Source: Chiridota heheva (lineage: Eukaryota; Echinodermata; Holothuroidea; Apodida; Chiridotidae). Taken from it: a stretch of 64,000 nt of DNA. This document shows, one piece after another, positions 1 to 12,100 of the stretch (its first letter is position 1; each line of letters opens with the position of its first letter). The stretch covers positions 2,840,956 to 2,904,955 of the forward strand of contig JAIGNY010000327.1 in the NCBI GenBank assembly GCA_020152595.1. Reading direction: 5' to 3'. The translations under genes were made by a program, and so were the position numbers. The notes below the pieces were generated by a model. It saw nothing but the letters and a program-made list of their open reading frames with translations. It searched no databases and was not told the origin of the DNA.

Positions 1-30
1 TAATTGTATAAAATATGAAACAAACAAAAA

Positions 31-607
31 TGAACATTTCAAGATTTTCGCCTTAAGCCCTGCCTACTCATTAATACACATGATATCATCATCAAAAACA
101 ATAGGGCACATCTACAGACCATGGATGGCTACATTATCTGTGTACCACACATGACATTACTCCAGTTTCCTTTTTTTAGGATACTGTGTTTACAAGCTCT
201 TTTCAGCAAAATCATTTTAAATTCAGTGTTTTTACGTCATGTACATGTACACTTTAGCTAACATCGTAATTACACCAAATATGAAACAAAACAGACATGT
301 GATTGTTAAAGGAGCACTAAACCAAAAAGTGAGGGCGCTTGTTTTTGTTAATTTCAGATATATCATCCACAAAAGATGATAAATTTTATGCCTCCAGAGT
401 CCACAGATGGCGTGAGGGCAAAGGCTACTTGAAAATAAATATTAACCACAAATTTACTATACCGTTGGATGCTAGATAAGCAATTGATTTTTTGGGGACC
501 CTTAAAAATATGCCCTCACTTTTCGGTGTAGTGCTCCTTTAAAATATGAACATTTCAAGATTTTACATTAAGCCCTGTCTACTCATTAATATGCATGACA
601 TCATCTC
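31..607. repeat. Direct repeat, two copies (31-93 and 546-607)
   Basis: About 62 bases starting TGAACATTTCAAGATTTT recur at 31-93 and 546-607 in the same orientation with a few differences. The second copy starts directly after the TTAA target site of the small transposon at 310-538. The pair is probably a fragment of an older interspersed repeat. No coding content is visible. Confidence 0.6.
310..538. mobile_element. Small non-autonomous DNA transposon (MITE) with TTAA target duplication
   Basis: The ends are inverted repeats of about 27 bases. The left begins AGGAGCACTAAACC and the reverse complement of the right begins AGGAGCACTACACC; both continue into AAAAGTGAGGGC with only two differences. 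TTAA stands directly outside each end (306-309 and 539-542). A TTAA target duplication is typical of piggyBac and Kolobok elements. The 229-base body has no reading frame, so this is a MITE moved by an enzyme encoded elsewhere. The superfamily is not decided by what is visible. Confidence 0.8.
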
Positions 608-886
608 TTTTTATTAACCTTTTCCCAACAATCAGACAAGGATTTGATCTAAATCAAATCTGAGAAAACAGTGGAAATGTTTAAATGTTTTGGTAATTTG
701 GCATGGTATGACCCACTAATACAGTAGATGATGCACTTAACCAGATTTTTAGAAAGAGAATGACAAGACCCTGGTTCCCACCATGGCAGCATCCAAATCT
801 GCAACATCAAAATATTCCCACATTGAACCAATCTAAATTAACAACTTATTTCCATGTACCACCACTACTTTCATTTTATCACTAAC

Positions 887-1007
887 CCGATTTCTTGATC
901 ATCTCTGCTGCCTGCTCTTCACATCTTTCTCGGACCGCTGAGAGCTCTCCTTCTACCTCCTTGAGACGGGTTAACGTCCTGGCTGCTTCTTCCCTAGCCC
1001 TCAAGAG
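887..1007 (-). CDS. FAM184A-like: FAM184-like coiled-coil protein, coding exon 3
   Basis: A 121-base exon (40 codons plus one base) reading LLRAREEAARTLTRLKEVEG and onward. It starts after TTTTAG (acceptor AG at 1008-1009) and ends at donor GTTAGT (881-886). Joined in phase 0 to exon 2, it continues an uninterrupted coiled coil rich in E, K, R and L. KEVEGELSAVRER closely resembles the KEVESELAAARER stretch I remember from vertebrate FAM184A, and the spacing from exon 2 matches without a gap, so no exon seems to be missing between them. The next exon lies beyond the left edge. No other exon of this gene is recognisable between 1 and 880. Confidence 0.82.
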
Positions 1008-2620
1008 CTAAAATAAGGAAGCAATGGCAAACATTTAGAATCAACTAATATATGAATATTCATGTCCACAGTAGTCTCAGGTTACTATTTACCATCATGG
1101 GACTGAACTTGAAAGAGTTCCAGTCTGACTAGGGTAACAAGCAGTACAATGGCTATCTGATACAACTATGAGCATTTGGGCCAAATGTTTTCTTGTACAA
1201 GATAATTTGCACACATAAGGTTTTTCCACTTGCAAACAAATGGCTGCTTTTAAAAAATACATTTTAATATGAAAACCAACAGGAACCTTCTTCTTTTCAT
1301 TTTGTTTGTTCTACTTGATGGGTCCATTGTCATCCCCTGTATGACAAAGCACATCCATCTATTGTGCGTGTGTTCTATCCTTTACCAAAGGTAAGCGTTG
1401 ATGACTGCTTAATCTATCCTCGAAATATTCTACTCCATCCTTCACAATTTTTTGTTCTGAATGATGCTATACTATTACTATCTTCTATGTCTCAGGGAGC
1501 AGACAATTCCATTTGACAATAAATTGCACTTGTGGACTAAAATCACATCAAATACAACTCATGTTTACAGTAGGTATTCACTTGGTTGGAAATGTGACCT
1601 GAGGTCATCAGACCGCATAGCAACCGTGCGCATTCACCCCGCATTGGAGTGAAAACAAAGCGATCAGCTGTGTTTGTTTACATGCCATACGTACCGCACA
1701 CAGTAAACGCATACAGACTTGCCCACGTGTATCGCGCAAAGGTTTGTTTTTACTCCAGCTAATGACGCCATCTCCAGGATGTGACGTGCCTCCGACCAAA
1801 GGAATAGAACTACTCTCCAGAGTAAGAATTGATTACAAAATTTCCCATGGCTCTGAATAAGTGTTGAAAATTTTCCCACAAAATATTGTGACAGAAATAA
1901 TATTAATATAGTAAATACAACATTATATGTTTCCCTCTTTCGCAATTTAATGTACTGTTTATCGCACAATTACAGTGTACATAGGTAACACTTTTAAAGC
2001 ACATATTTACCATACATGTATATACTGTTGTTTACTCAAAAAATATTTTTCTAAATTTTTATATAAAAACAAATTTTCTTCCCGTAAATTCCCGTTTTTT
2101 CCTGCGGTTATAACCGCCGGAGCCGTAGATTCAATTCAGATCTGATTTTCTCCAAAATGGTAAAATCTTTTGACATATACTGAAGGATTATTTGGTAGTT
2201 CTGAAAGTCCAACAAAATGATTGAGATTTGGTTTCTATTGTGTATGTGTGTCCATATTAAACTTCGAATATGTAACTTCATTTTATTTATTTATCAAAAC
2301 AGAAATAGGCAGTACCAGAAACTATGGATACACCAGAACCAGCATTCCAAGTTCCGGCCGGAAACAGAACTTAAGGGAACTCAAAGCAAAGTTCCGGCCA
2401 GAACCGGAACTTTCCGCCCAGTATTTTCATCCATGAAAACAATCTAATGTATATGTATATTTGGCGACAAATAGTTCCAGCTTTGGGTTCAGTACAGTAC
2501 TGTAGATGAATCATTAGCTCAAAATTGTTTTAAAATCTATTAAAAAGCATTATAGTAGCCTTAGTGGGAACATTTTTCATTACAATCAGTTAAACATTTG
2601 ACCATTTTACGGTAGTTATT

Positions 2621-2917
2621 TAATTTTAAATTTGCATATTTTATGCAAATTTTGTGATGTATTACATGGCAACCTTGGCATTTTCTTCTGTAAATCCTTT
2701 GAATTGTGAATGTTTATTCATCATTCTATAAAGTGGTGCAGCAAATTCTGACCAAAAGTTTGTGAGCCTTTGCCACACACCCAATCAAATTTTGGTAGGA
2801 AGAGACTTTCTCATCATTTTCAGTTACTGAGATTTATGAAATTGTTTTAAAGAATTACATAAAGATTTTGATCTGTTTGCCAAGTCATACATCACAAATT
2901 TTGCATAAATTAAAAAC
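2621..2917. mobile_element. Inverted-repeat element (foldback/MITE-like)
   Basis: The left arm (about 2621-2672, with TTATGCAAATTTTGTGATG and ATGGCAA) is matched in reverse complement by the right arm (about 2877-2917, reading TTTATGCAAAATTTGTGATG and CTTGGCAA). The 200-base loop between them codes for nothing recognisable. The size and symmetric arms fit a MITE or foldback element inside the intron. No clear target duplication was found, so the exact ends are uncertain. Confidence 0.5.
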
Positions 2918-4180
2918 TAATCTAACATTGAGCTGCCATAAGTGTAAGTGCTATTGTCAAAATGTTTTGGGTTCTTTCTGTTTTGATCTTTCCTATATCT
3001 GATGCACTGCAGTTTCAGACATGGCCATTCAAATTTTGAGCATTGAATATGTACTGTTGTGGAGAATGTATAATACAATTTTTGTTGTGAAGTTCTGGTT
3101 CGGGTGCAACATTTACACTGAGTTCCGGCATCCCTACCAGAAACACAGCCATTGTTTAAATATAAACTGGATACATGTACAGTGCCAAGATCAGCTATAT
3201 GGAAATATATTCCATTGTTAATACTGTACTACACAGTAAAAGACATTCAGAACTAAAGCTAACCCAACAACAATCTCATGTAGGCAAATATAACAGAGTG
3301 CTGATGGCTTCAAGACCAATATAGCTGTTGACTCAGAATCTTGAGCACTAATTAGATATTCAAAACAAACTAGAGAGCACAAAATTCACCTGAAAGTATC
3401 TACGTAAGTTTTTAAACTGTCTATGTGTATGCATGAAGGTTACCTGTATTTTACAATTTAAATGGTTTACAAGTCCTGAAACGCTTTACTGTTAGGAAGT
3501 TTTTCAAATCTCATTTTGACTGAAAGAGAGATGTAAGAATGGTTTACAGTACCTTTTGTTGCACTAAAGAAAGGAAGTAGTACAAGGCTCTATTCTTCCA
3601 TACAACACAATACAAATGCATTGTTTTGATTGCTTGAATGCCATCCAAGAGGTTTCACAAATAAAAAGATTTGAAAATCCTTCAATGAATCGTTCCTATC
3701 TATTCCTGGCTTTTTAAAGGTAATCAGTTTTCAATTTGAGCAACTTTGAATAGCTGTGTCATTACAAGTGGTTTGGACAGGCAGTGTGAGGAGGCAGTGA
3801 TTTATTTCAGTAAAATTTCAGAACTTTTTTTTTTGTATTTTGTAAAATTTACTGTAATCTTTTTGCTGAAAAAGCTCCTTTTTACTTTTTTTAAATGCTT
3901 ATCTAGAATTAAGGAAGTAACTAAACTATTATATTTTCATATTTTGATTCTATTTTCCAGGGCCTTATACAAGGGAGTTCGAGTGGAGCACTATAATCCC
4001 CTCCCTTCCCCCCCCCAAAAAAAAAAAAAAAAAACCCCATAAAAACAGGTCAACATTAAACTCAGATGTGCATTCTAATTGCAAGTATTTCAAGGCAAAC
4101 ACAAAAATATTTCCAGAAACTACAGGGTACTTTTACTTTGTTAATCACAAAAAGTGTGTGTGTGGTGGGGAGGTAAAGAA

Positions 4181-4206
4181 AGGGGAAGGGGGGGGGGGGG
4201 AGGGGG
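4181..4206 (+). other. Long G-run (possible G-quadruplex)
   Basis: An almost pure G tract sits inside a G/A-rich stretch of about 60 bases in the intron. Similar tracts occur near 5652-5680, 22631-22661 and 22808-22846, and a C-rich one near 8707-8730. Such tracts can form quadruplexes in vitro. Their role here is unknown, and runs of this kind are also prone to assembly length error. Confidence 0.45.
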
Positions 4207-7200
4207 AGCAGAGGGAACGTGCCCCCTGTCTCTCTAGGAATTATGACCATTCTTTTTTCATATTGGTGATCTAATCGTTGAAAAGTATTCTCCCTAAAAT
4301 GTTCTCAGATTTTTTCATTAGGACAAACAAAATGTTTGTATTTCCTTGCTTTATAATACAGTAGCTTGCTGTGTCACTGTCAGTTCAGATTATATGTAAG
4401 GCGCCAAGAGATCTACTAGCAGCACTTCTGCTCTAATGCTGAATACATTAATGGCAATAGTCCCATGGTTTTTTGTCAAATTTTCTTTGAAAGAGCATAC
4501 TTTTAGAGCTAATTTGGTACAAAAATCAGGTTGATATCATTTTCTGTTTAGAAAATATGCATTTTTAAAGATTTTTAACATGCATTTTAAAGTTTATGTA
4601 CAGCATGATGAATTTGTGTTTAATGTCATAGAGACAATTCCATTGCAAATGTTTATGTATTTCTTTGAACATTCATTGTTTGTTTCTGCACGATTAGAAA
4701 CAATTTTCCTAAAGTTACTGAAGTACGGTAAATTTACAATGTATATAAATACCTAACTTTCATCAATTTATTTTTCTAGCAGGTTTTACTAATAAAAAAG
4801 GATGATAGGTTTGAATGAAATACATCAACTTAATGAAAGAATGTGTTGCTGTGATGTCATACTGAGCCTTTTCCTATTCGTTTATTGGCTTTTTTTGCAA
4901 ACCTTAAAATTTGAATATCTCCTGGTAGGAATAATATATCAACATGATTTTTGTACTAAATTGTTTCTAACATTTCTCTTATTCTAACAGTATAAGAGGT
5001 TACAAAAAAACATGGGAATATTCCTTTTATTTAATCCAAATGGAATTCTTTACTTAAAATTGAAAATGTATGTATCTAACTTTGGATATTGACAATTACT
5101 TTGAAACACTGTTTTTTCTTTCATGCTATTTCATGGTAAGTTTTACCATTGTTTTTTTTTCTTCTTTCTATTCCTTGTATGCTTGCTGCTGCCTGTTGGT
5201 CTAAATTGACTTTGATGAAATTTGTTGTGTGACTTAAGTACCAAAAGAAGAAGTGATGTAATTATTGCAACAGGAGAAGGATGGGGTGGGATAATTTAAT
5301 GGCATATTTCTTGAAACTGGAATATGATCAACATTGAATCTACACCTAAAGGATTTTTCTGGCTTCTAAAAAAGTCATAACAAATAGTTTTTCACATGAA
5401 AGAAGTAATGGAATGATTGTATACCTAGCCAAAAAGGAATGTAAAACAATAAACAGATTACCTACAGTACTGTAAATCGTAAGTGACAACAAAGATTGAC
5501 CCCAAAGAAAAAAGCCAGAGAGTATAAAACCCTGAAGGTATATAACCCCAATGAACTGAGAATGTAAGACAGCATGATACATCACAATCTAAACAGAGTA
5601 TAAGGAGGATGAAAGTTGGTGGGCCAAGGACTTCTAGGGTAGATTGTAGTGGACAGGGGAGGGGGTAGGGGGGGGGGGAAAATTTGAAGACATGGACTCT
5701 TAAAATTAAGCAGCATGGTGGAATTAATCAGATTGGCAAAGGTATGTGTTCTATTGAGTGCTTTTTAGTTCTCTATTTAATATTTTCCATTTTGTAAATG
5801 GTACACCACTTTTTCAGGTTTCTTAAACCAACTGATAGCCTTCACAAATTGCTGTAATAAATATGTAAATACATCAATTAATAAAATTAAAACAACAAAT
5901 ACGATCTCTCTACACTTCCTTTAAAAAAACATGGTTAAATGATGAATACTAGGAAAAATGAGGTTCTCCCTCTTGTGCAAACATGATACAATCAGATGTT
6001 CATAATAACATTTCCAGGAAAGAATCCATGAAAACAGTGATGTGAGTGAAATGTGGGTGGGGGCGATATTGACTTCAGGAACAAGGTGGTAGGACTATAG
6101 AAGTAGCGATCTCCACGAGACCCATTATCAGTCATTAATGCAATGTCTACATTAGTCCCAAATTTGAACAAATTTTGTGGCCTTAGAAAACACACCTACT
6201 GTAATGCATTGCCACTTTCTCTCCCTGATTTTCAGAATTTTTGAGAATAACAAAATAGTTGGCAGGCTGATAGGTTCAATACGACTATGTAAAGTTTCCG
6301 ACATGGAGCATACAGAACATCAATGTTTTAAAGCCATATGTTGCTCAGCCTACACCAATATCAATCTGTATACCCAAATTATAGTACAGTCCAGCTAAAA
6401 ACCTTCAATATTAAAAGCATTGAGACAGGTAATTGGAGCATTCTAGCTTCTTTCTAGAATAATGTTTGAAGTACTTGCACAAGAGTTTATTTTGATTTTT
6501 AAGTATCAGTTTTACATATGTTTTAACAAGGACAAAGTAACTTATCAGTGCTTTTTCTCCCTTTCAAAAGACGAGATCAATTTTTCAAATTTATCATTTC
6601 TTTATTATATATAGGCCTCAATCAAGTTTTGATATCCGTAACATCAGTATGGGCAAGAATATATTCCTGTATATAGCAAAGAACCTTCATTAAGTGTAAA
6701 CCTCGCAATACATTTTGTGTCTTAAGCCCCGACAAAATCTCAAATCTGTCGGGTCTATATTGCTTACAACAGAAACCACAATTCAGCACAAGCAATTACA
6801 CCAGGGATTTCCACACACTTCACCTCACTTTCCATGGTCATAATCTGACATTGATAGTAAACAAATTTTACTGCAGCTGCACTGACTTCCACACTGGACA
6901 CAAGGACAAAAGTATTCACCTGTGGTCAATGTGTCTGGCTTCAAGTAATAATTTACAATTGGGATGGTATTTAATGGTGAAGGTTTTGTTTGTTTCTTAA
7001 TGAGTGCTTTTAAGTGATATTTTTGTTCAACCTTGTAGGCTTTGAGGATTTAGGACTTAAAAAAAATTGCAAGAGATTTTCATCATGTTTGTGCTCACCT
7101 TGTAAATTACAATCCCTGCACTTGAAATTATTATCTTCATTTATATTACACCATTAAAAATTAGTCAAATATTCACCTTCACTCAATTTTTTTATAATAT

Positions 7201-7255
7201 TCTTCACATACTTTGCATATTTTTGTTTTCAGAGGTAAAAAATGAAAAGACAAAC

Positions 7256-8119
7256 CTGTTTATCCAATTCACCAGAAGACTTTGATTTGTTCTGAAGATC
7301 GTCCTGTGCTTGTTCCAACCTGTTTTTGTAATCTTTAAGTTCTTCCTCAACGACTGACAATTGTGCATCTAAATCGTCCACTTTCTTTTGCAACATTCGT
7401 TCTTTATCAGAAAATTGTTTCTTAAGCATTGCTTCTCTCTCCTTCCAATCTGTAGCTTGTTTTTGCAATTCCCCGTCTCTGAGAGCAGCAAGTTCCCTTT
7501 CATGAAATGCCTGTAATTTTTCCAACTTTCCCTCATAATCCTCAACTAAATGTGTTTTATCCGTTCTCAATTCTTCTTGAACTTTCTTTTCATTGGCAAG
7601 CTTATTTTCATACATATCAATCAATTCCTGTTTCTCAGACGACAGATTTGAATGTCGCTCACTCTGAGATTTGTGCAAATTTTCAATTTCTTCTTGGTGA
7701 GCTTTCTGGAGTTCCGATAAAGATTTCTGCTTGTCAGACTCTATCCTTAATCTGACATCATCAAATTGACTCAACTTCTCTTCAAAGTCTCTTTTGACCG
7801 CCAGCAAATCTTTTGAAAGACTCAAAACTTTCTGAGAATGTCCTGCTTTTAGGTTGTTTTCGTTCTCCTCTGCAGTCTTTTTGAAAGTCGCAAACTCTTG
7901 AAGAGCGTCTCTTTTCTGTTTATCTTGATCCTTGAGAGCAGTTTCAAGTTCCTTGATTCTTTGCCTTAGTTGTCTCTCCTGTCCCAACTGTTTCTGGAGC
8001 TGGGTGAGCTTCTGTCTTGTCTCAGTGAAGACCTGCTGTACATCCTCCTCGTGAGAGTCCTTAAGACTCTGAAGCGCCGCTTCATGTTCATCATTTTTTG
8101 TATTTAGAGCATAAATGAC
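7256..8119 (-). CDS. FAM184A-like: FAM184-like coiled-coil protein, coding exon 2
   Basis: An 864-base exon of 288 codons without a stop. The acceptor CAG ends at 8120 and the donor GTTTGT starts at 7255; both junctions are phase 0. It opens with VIYALNTKNDEHE, which I recognise as a signature of the FAM184A/B N-terminal region and which follows directly on KMSKKIAQLTK of exon 1. The rest is a near-continuous alpha-helical coiled coil rich in K, E, Q and L, including HLVEDYEGKLEKLQAFHERE, close to the vertebrate IEDYEGKLNKAQSFYERE. There is no signal peptide, membrane segment or catalytic motif. FAM184 proteins are long coiled-coil proteins of about 1,100 residues in vertebrates with poorly known function, so a scaffold or structural role is only inference. 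A shorter reading from the internal Met at 7987 would miss the conserved start of the exon. Confidence 0.93.
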
Positions 8120-8836
8120 CTGGTGAAAAGATTAAAATAATTCTGACTTAAAAGATTGCATCCTGTGAATTTCACAAAAATAACTGAAACACCTACCTTA
8201 AAATTGTCTCAAAGAGGCAGGGTTCCCACACTTATGAACAAACCAAAATCATTATGATCAATTTGCTTCAGATTACAATTATATACAGAACACTAGTGCT
8301 AAATTCCCATAGCACTTTTTCCGCAAAAATATCATGTGATAAGGGATTGATATTACATGTAATTCCATAATACAAATTAAAATGATTAAACAAATATTAA
8401 AACCATCTGGAAATTAAGAGCTATGGAGAGTCAATTTGAATTTCTATGCTCCAAGTTTCGCTTTTTCATAGGGGTGCTCCACCTGTCCCCTTTGCACTAA
8501 GCACTCTACAATGTGTTAACAAAAAAGTACTTTTGATTACTATTTTGCCTTCTTTTTATGCTGATTACAATTCCCCAATAAACAAAGATACAGGGACACT
8601 ACATGTTGTATTGATTACTCCATTTACATTTCTTGTGCCCTCAAACCTACTCTCGAAGTGTCCTTGATGCCATAATAACTGCCCCTTTTAGTCAGTGACA
8701 ATCTCTCCCCCCCTCCCCCCTCCCCTACCCTTCCATTTCTCGATCAGTCTAAGGGTTTGCTTTCGTGCACAAATTAAAGGACAGTCATACAACCAGAGAG
8801 GAACATTCCTCCCAGTCGAAGGAAAATAAAACTTAC
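8120..8836 (-). other. First coding intron of the FAM184-like gene
   Basis: A 717-base intron running from GTAAGT at 8831-8836 to CAG at 8120-8122 on the minus strand. It is phase 0. It contains a C-rich run near 8707-8730 but no recognised element. Confidence 0.85.
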
Positions 8837-9064
8837 TTTCGTGAGTTGAGCAATTTTCTTAGACATCTTTATGTGAAGCTCGGGAGATACATCCATGGTG
8901 TTGTTATTGGTGGGTCCATTCGTTGTTGCACCCACACCAAATTTACTCTGCTGATGAAAGAATGAATTGTGGGACATCTTAGTAGCCATTCTGGGACAAG
9001 AACTGACAGAAATTACAAAGCACTTGCTTTGTATCTTCGTCTACCAGTTCATCGGCATTCTATC
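8837..9064 (-). CDS. FAM184A-like: FAM184-like coiled-coil protein, exon 1 with start codon and part of the 5' UTR
   Basis: Translation starts at the ATG at 8989-8987, with A at -3 and G at +4, a strong Kozak context. Coding runs 8989-8837 (51 codons) to a consensus GTAAGT donor. The protein starts MATKMSHNSFFHQQSKFG, has an N/T/G-rich disordered stretch, then MDVSPELHIKMSKKIAQLTK. The last part matches the conserved start of FAM184A/B, where a short low-complexity N-terminus precedes the same KMSKKIAQLTK motif. Upstream, a pyrimidine-rich tract ending TTTTGCAG (acceptor AG at 9065-9066) suggests that a non-coding first exon lies further right, so bases 9064-8990 are probably 5' UTR. The promoter was not located. 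Confidence 0.9.
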
Positions 9065-10017
9065 CTGCAAAAGATTAAAAAATATAAACTAAATTTCATA
9101 TATGGTACAATGCTTCCAAAAATCATAATATGAAATAACATATTAAGTTAATTCCCATCAAGCCCTGAGAGCTTATACAGCAAATGCTAATTTCTGGTTT
9201 CCAATAGCGGATGAAAGTACTGGACTGCCCCTAAATGGGACACCAGTCCATCGCAGGTTAACTCCCCAACCAAAGCTGGGAAAATGGCAACACCATTAAC
9301 TTCGTTTGGAATTATTCTAGGGGGTTTAGACAAATGACAAATGGACCATATAAGATAGTCTTATCTAATCATATGATATCACATCAAATGCCCATTCCAC
9401 ACACTGAATGAAACAGAAGTTCCAAAACCCAATAATCATGTGAAAAAGTAAGCTGCTGCACCTGGCTGGTTTACCACTACTGTTATCAATATGCATTCTG
9501 TTCTAATGGTGACTAAGTTACTGTACAAGAAATAATAAGAAAGTATTGCTTATTCAAACTAGAATATTAGCACCCTGTGGAGCGCCCACTTCCGCCCCCA
9601 TTGCAATTCCAACATGCCTAGAATAATTGTAGAGCTCATTTGATCCCCATACTAAATATAATCTACCTCAGAAATCCTAGGCCCACCAATTTCATCCCCA
9701 GTTTTGATCTGTAATGAACATTTACATTCTGAACAATTGAAGATTATCTTTGACTGAATTTCTTCCAAGGCCATACCATTGTTTTCAGTTTTATTCAGGT
9801 AAAGCATTCAATGTTTGAAGTCCTTTCATTCAAGATTCACATTGCATCATTTTCCATTCATGAAAGAAACCAATGGTTTATTTCTTTTTATTCCAGACCA
9901 CTTGCTATATATATCTTTGAGTCCAGAAAATTGATTGTTGGATTTCTTTTCACGGTATAAATTTATTGTTCACCACATTTCATTGGAAACTTTTAACTAC
10001 ATGTAATGTAGGTCTTC

Positions 10018-10345
10018 ACAGAACTTACCCTAAACATCCCCACCCCTTGATTTCTGCCCTTCCCTTGAACCAATACTTCCCAATTCTAAAATACTTGTTC
10101 TGTTAGCAATAATAAAACCACAAATCAAATTTAATCCAAATCCAATCATCAGTTCTTGAGATATTCTAATGACAGACAAACTCACATTAAAATGTCCCCA
10201 CCCCTCCATTTGTGCCCTTACCCTGTTCCAATGTCCCAAATTGTAATCACTTCTTCCTTAAGCAGTAACAAAACCCCACACCAAATATGATCCAAATCCA
10301 GTCATCAGTTCTTGAGATATCTTGATGAGAGATGAACAAACAAAC
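10018..10345. repeat. Diverged tandem duplication, about 163-base unit
   Basis: Two consecutive copies (about 10018-10181 and 10182-10345) each carry CCCCACCCC near the start, a run like AATCCAAATCCA, and then ATCAGTTCTTGAGATAT near the end. The second copy is followed by an AAACAAACAAATAGACAAAC stretch and GCGAAAACATAACCTCC, a tail of a type common in invertebrate interspersed repeats. No protein is encoded. Confidence 0.65.
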
Positions 10346-10408
10346 AAATAGACAAACAGAGGCGAAAACATAACCTCCACGTAGGTAGGGAGGAATGATT
10401 ATAGTGAA

Positions 10409-10472
10409 AGTTTTTCATACTTAAAAAACCCATTTTTCATACTTAAAAAACCCATTTTTCATACTTAACAAA
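10409..10472. repeat. Three-copy 22-base tandem repeat
   Basis: The unit TTTTTCATACTTAAAAAACC plus two bases occurs nearly three times in direct succession. The last copy is altered to end in ACAAAACG. Confidence 0.85.
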
Positions 10473-11558
10473 ACGATTTAATTTCAATGAAAAAAAAGCT
10501 GGCTCTTACGAGTATGTTTAGGTATATTTTGCTCACATGGGCATATGAGGCAATTTTACGCAAATAATTCAAATTTGGGTAAATTTACCATTTAAGTGGT
10601 GTTAGTAACACTATATTTTCAGGAAAACGCCATTTGCAGTAAAGTGAGACAAAAGAAAACGGAGTACAGTACGGTAAAGCACAAATATAACATCCTTTAA
10701 AAAAATCAGTGCAACAAAAGCTGAGCTCGAACCTCAAAAATATTGCAGTGACCTAAGAGCACCATTCATAACTATCAAATAAGAGGATCAAACAGTGCAC
10801 AAAAAAGTGTGATTAATTGTCACAATAAAGGACCCTAACACTGCTATGCTTCATTGCTTGTTAAAAGTATATATGGACAGGTAGAGATTTTATAATTACC
10901 AAACAGAGCTTTAGATTCTGAACAGAATTACATCGAAGCACATAGTATCCAAGGTATGGTTAATCAAAGTTTGAAGAATTGTAAATGTACTGTGTGCAAC
11001 AGTTGTGATGTGTGAAAGGGAAAGGGAAATCCATCTGAGCCATTAAGCTCATAGGGTTGACCGGTGATTATCAGACCCCTAGCTTGATTTGAATAGGGGA
11101 AGGGTGCTAGACTTGAGGGGCACATTAATGTGCGCTCGAAGTGCTGCGTCTTTTCGGCATGGAGTCTAGGGGCCCCTTTACAAACAGGATAATTGCTTAC
11201 TATGCTATCATTCTGTGTTCTGTATTCATTTATGAGGTTAATCAAGATTATTAAGTTTAAAAAAAATCCTATAATAATTTTGTTCTCATGAGGGGCAGGG
11301 CGGACCCCAGGGGGACAGGGCAGGCCGCCCTTGTAAAACAGCTAGGGGGCTGCTTATCACCAGTTTCCATGGCGTAAATGGAATAAAGCATATAACTCCC
11401 CCTTGAAGGGGTGCCAGTCCTTCGCAGTTTAATCCCCAGCTTTGCTGGTATTCATTCTACAGCTAAGTGAACTGGAGCAAGCAGAGTAAAGTACTGTATC
11501 TCATTCAAGAACACAATGCAGTAGCCATTTGCTAAGCCTGAAATGCATACAACATAAA

Positions 11559-11800
11559 GGGAACATAAAGTCTGACATGAACCTTATTTCATATGATAGA
11601 ATCAAAAATAACAAATAACAAAGTTTCATACTTCCCGAAGCAATCTATTATCTAACACAATTTTTGTAGTTATTTTTATTACTACTACTACTATGGGAGC
11701 CGCCATTTTGATTTTAGAAAATGCAGAAAATTATGTCATCAACCCAACAGGTCAAGGACAGTTTTGTGTATACATGTACATGATATTTTAATAAGTGTGT
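11559..11800 (+). mobile_element. Truncated copy of the same DNA-transposon family as 30498-31074
   Basis: The left end reads GGGAACATAAAGTCTGACAT and continues with TTATTTCATATGAT, matching the terminal inverted repeat of the element at 30498-31074. Further in, CCGCCATTTTGATTTTAGAA (about 11701-11720) and GTCATCAACCC match the reverse complement of that element's interior, in the same order. TAAA stands outside the left end. The right terminal repeat is not found, so this copy has lost its right side; its right limit is approximate. Confidence 0.7.
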
Positions 11801-12100
11801 TAATGATGTCACTCATGTCATATTAAAGAGGTCAGTATGTACAAAACCACTGCTTTGTGTACGATTGTACTTGACAGAATTAATGTTTTAATTAATGCTT
11901 CTAAAGATGTGAAATTTGGTTAACTGACTTATGGATATTGCTTCTACCATATAAAGGTAAAAAAGCCAGATTTTATATCTCCTTAAATAACCTTTCAAAC
12001 AGAGCTAACATTCTGAAAACAGTATTTGAACACACAAAATCACATACAGAGATCTGCACAAATTATTTTCTCAACAAAGTTGTTAAGCCATAAAAACTAG

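Larger units (their letters stand above)
1008..7255 (-). other. Second coding intron of the FAM184-like gene (about 6.2 kb)
   Basis: The intron is bounded by a GTTTGT donor (7250-7255 on the minus strand) and a TTTTAG acceptor. It is AT-rich and contains no conserved reading frame on either strand. It holds an inverted-repeat element near 2.6-2.9 kb, a poly-A run near 4017-4034, long G-runs near 4181-4206 and 5665-5680, and otherwise unremarkable sequence. All open frames here are short and of low complexity. Confidence 0.75.
9067..12100. other. Non-coding stretch with small repeats
   Basis: No host exon was recognised. A motif reading CCAGTCC then TCGCAG occurs at about 9247-9261 and again at about 11412-11425 in the same orientation, each followed by a variant of TTAATCCCCAGC. 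This is probably a shared interspersed repeat. The other repeats in this stretch are listed separately. Confidence 0.5.

Noticed and set aside
4062..4274. Overlapping frames on both strands around a G-run
   Set aside because: They cross a low-complexity G/A tract and encode proline- or glycine-rich noise within the intron of the FAM184-like gene.
7507..7755. Plus-strand frame opposite exon 2
   Set aside because: A shadow of the coiled-coil exon on the minus strand.
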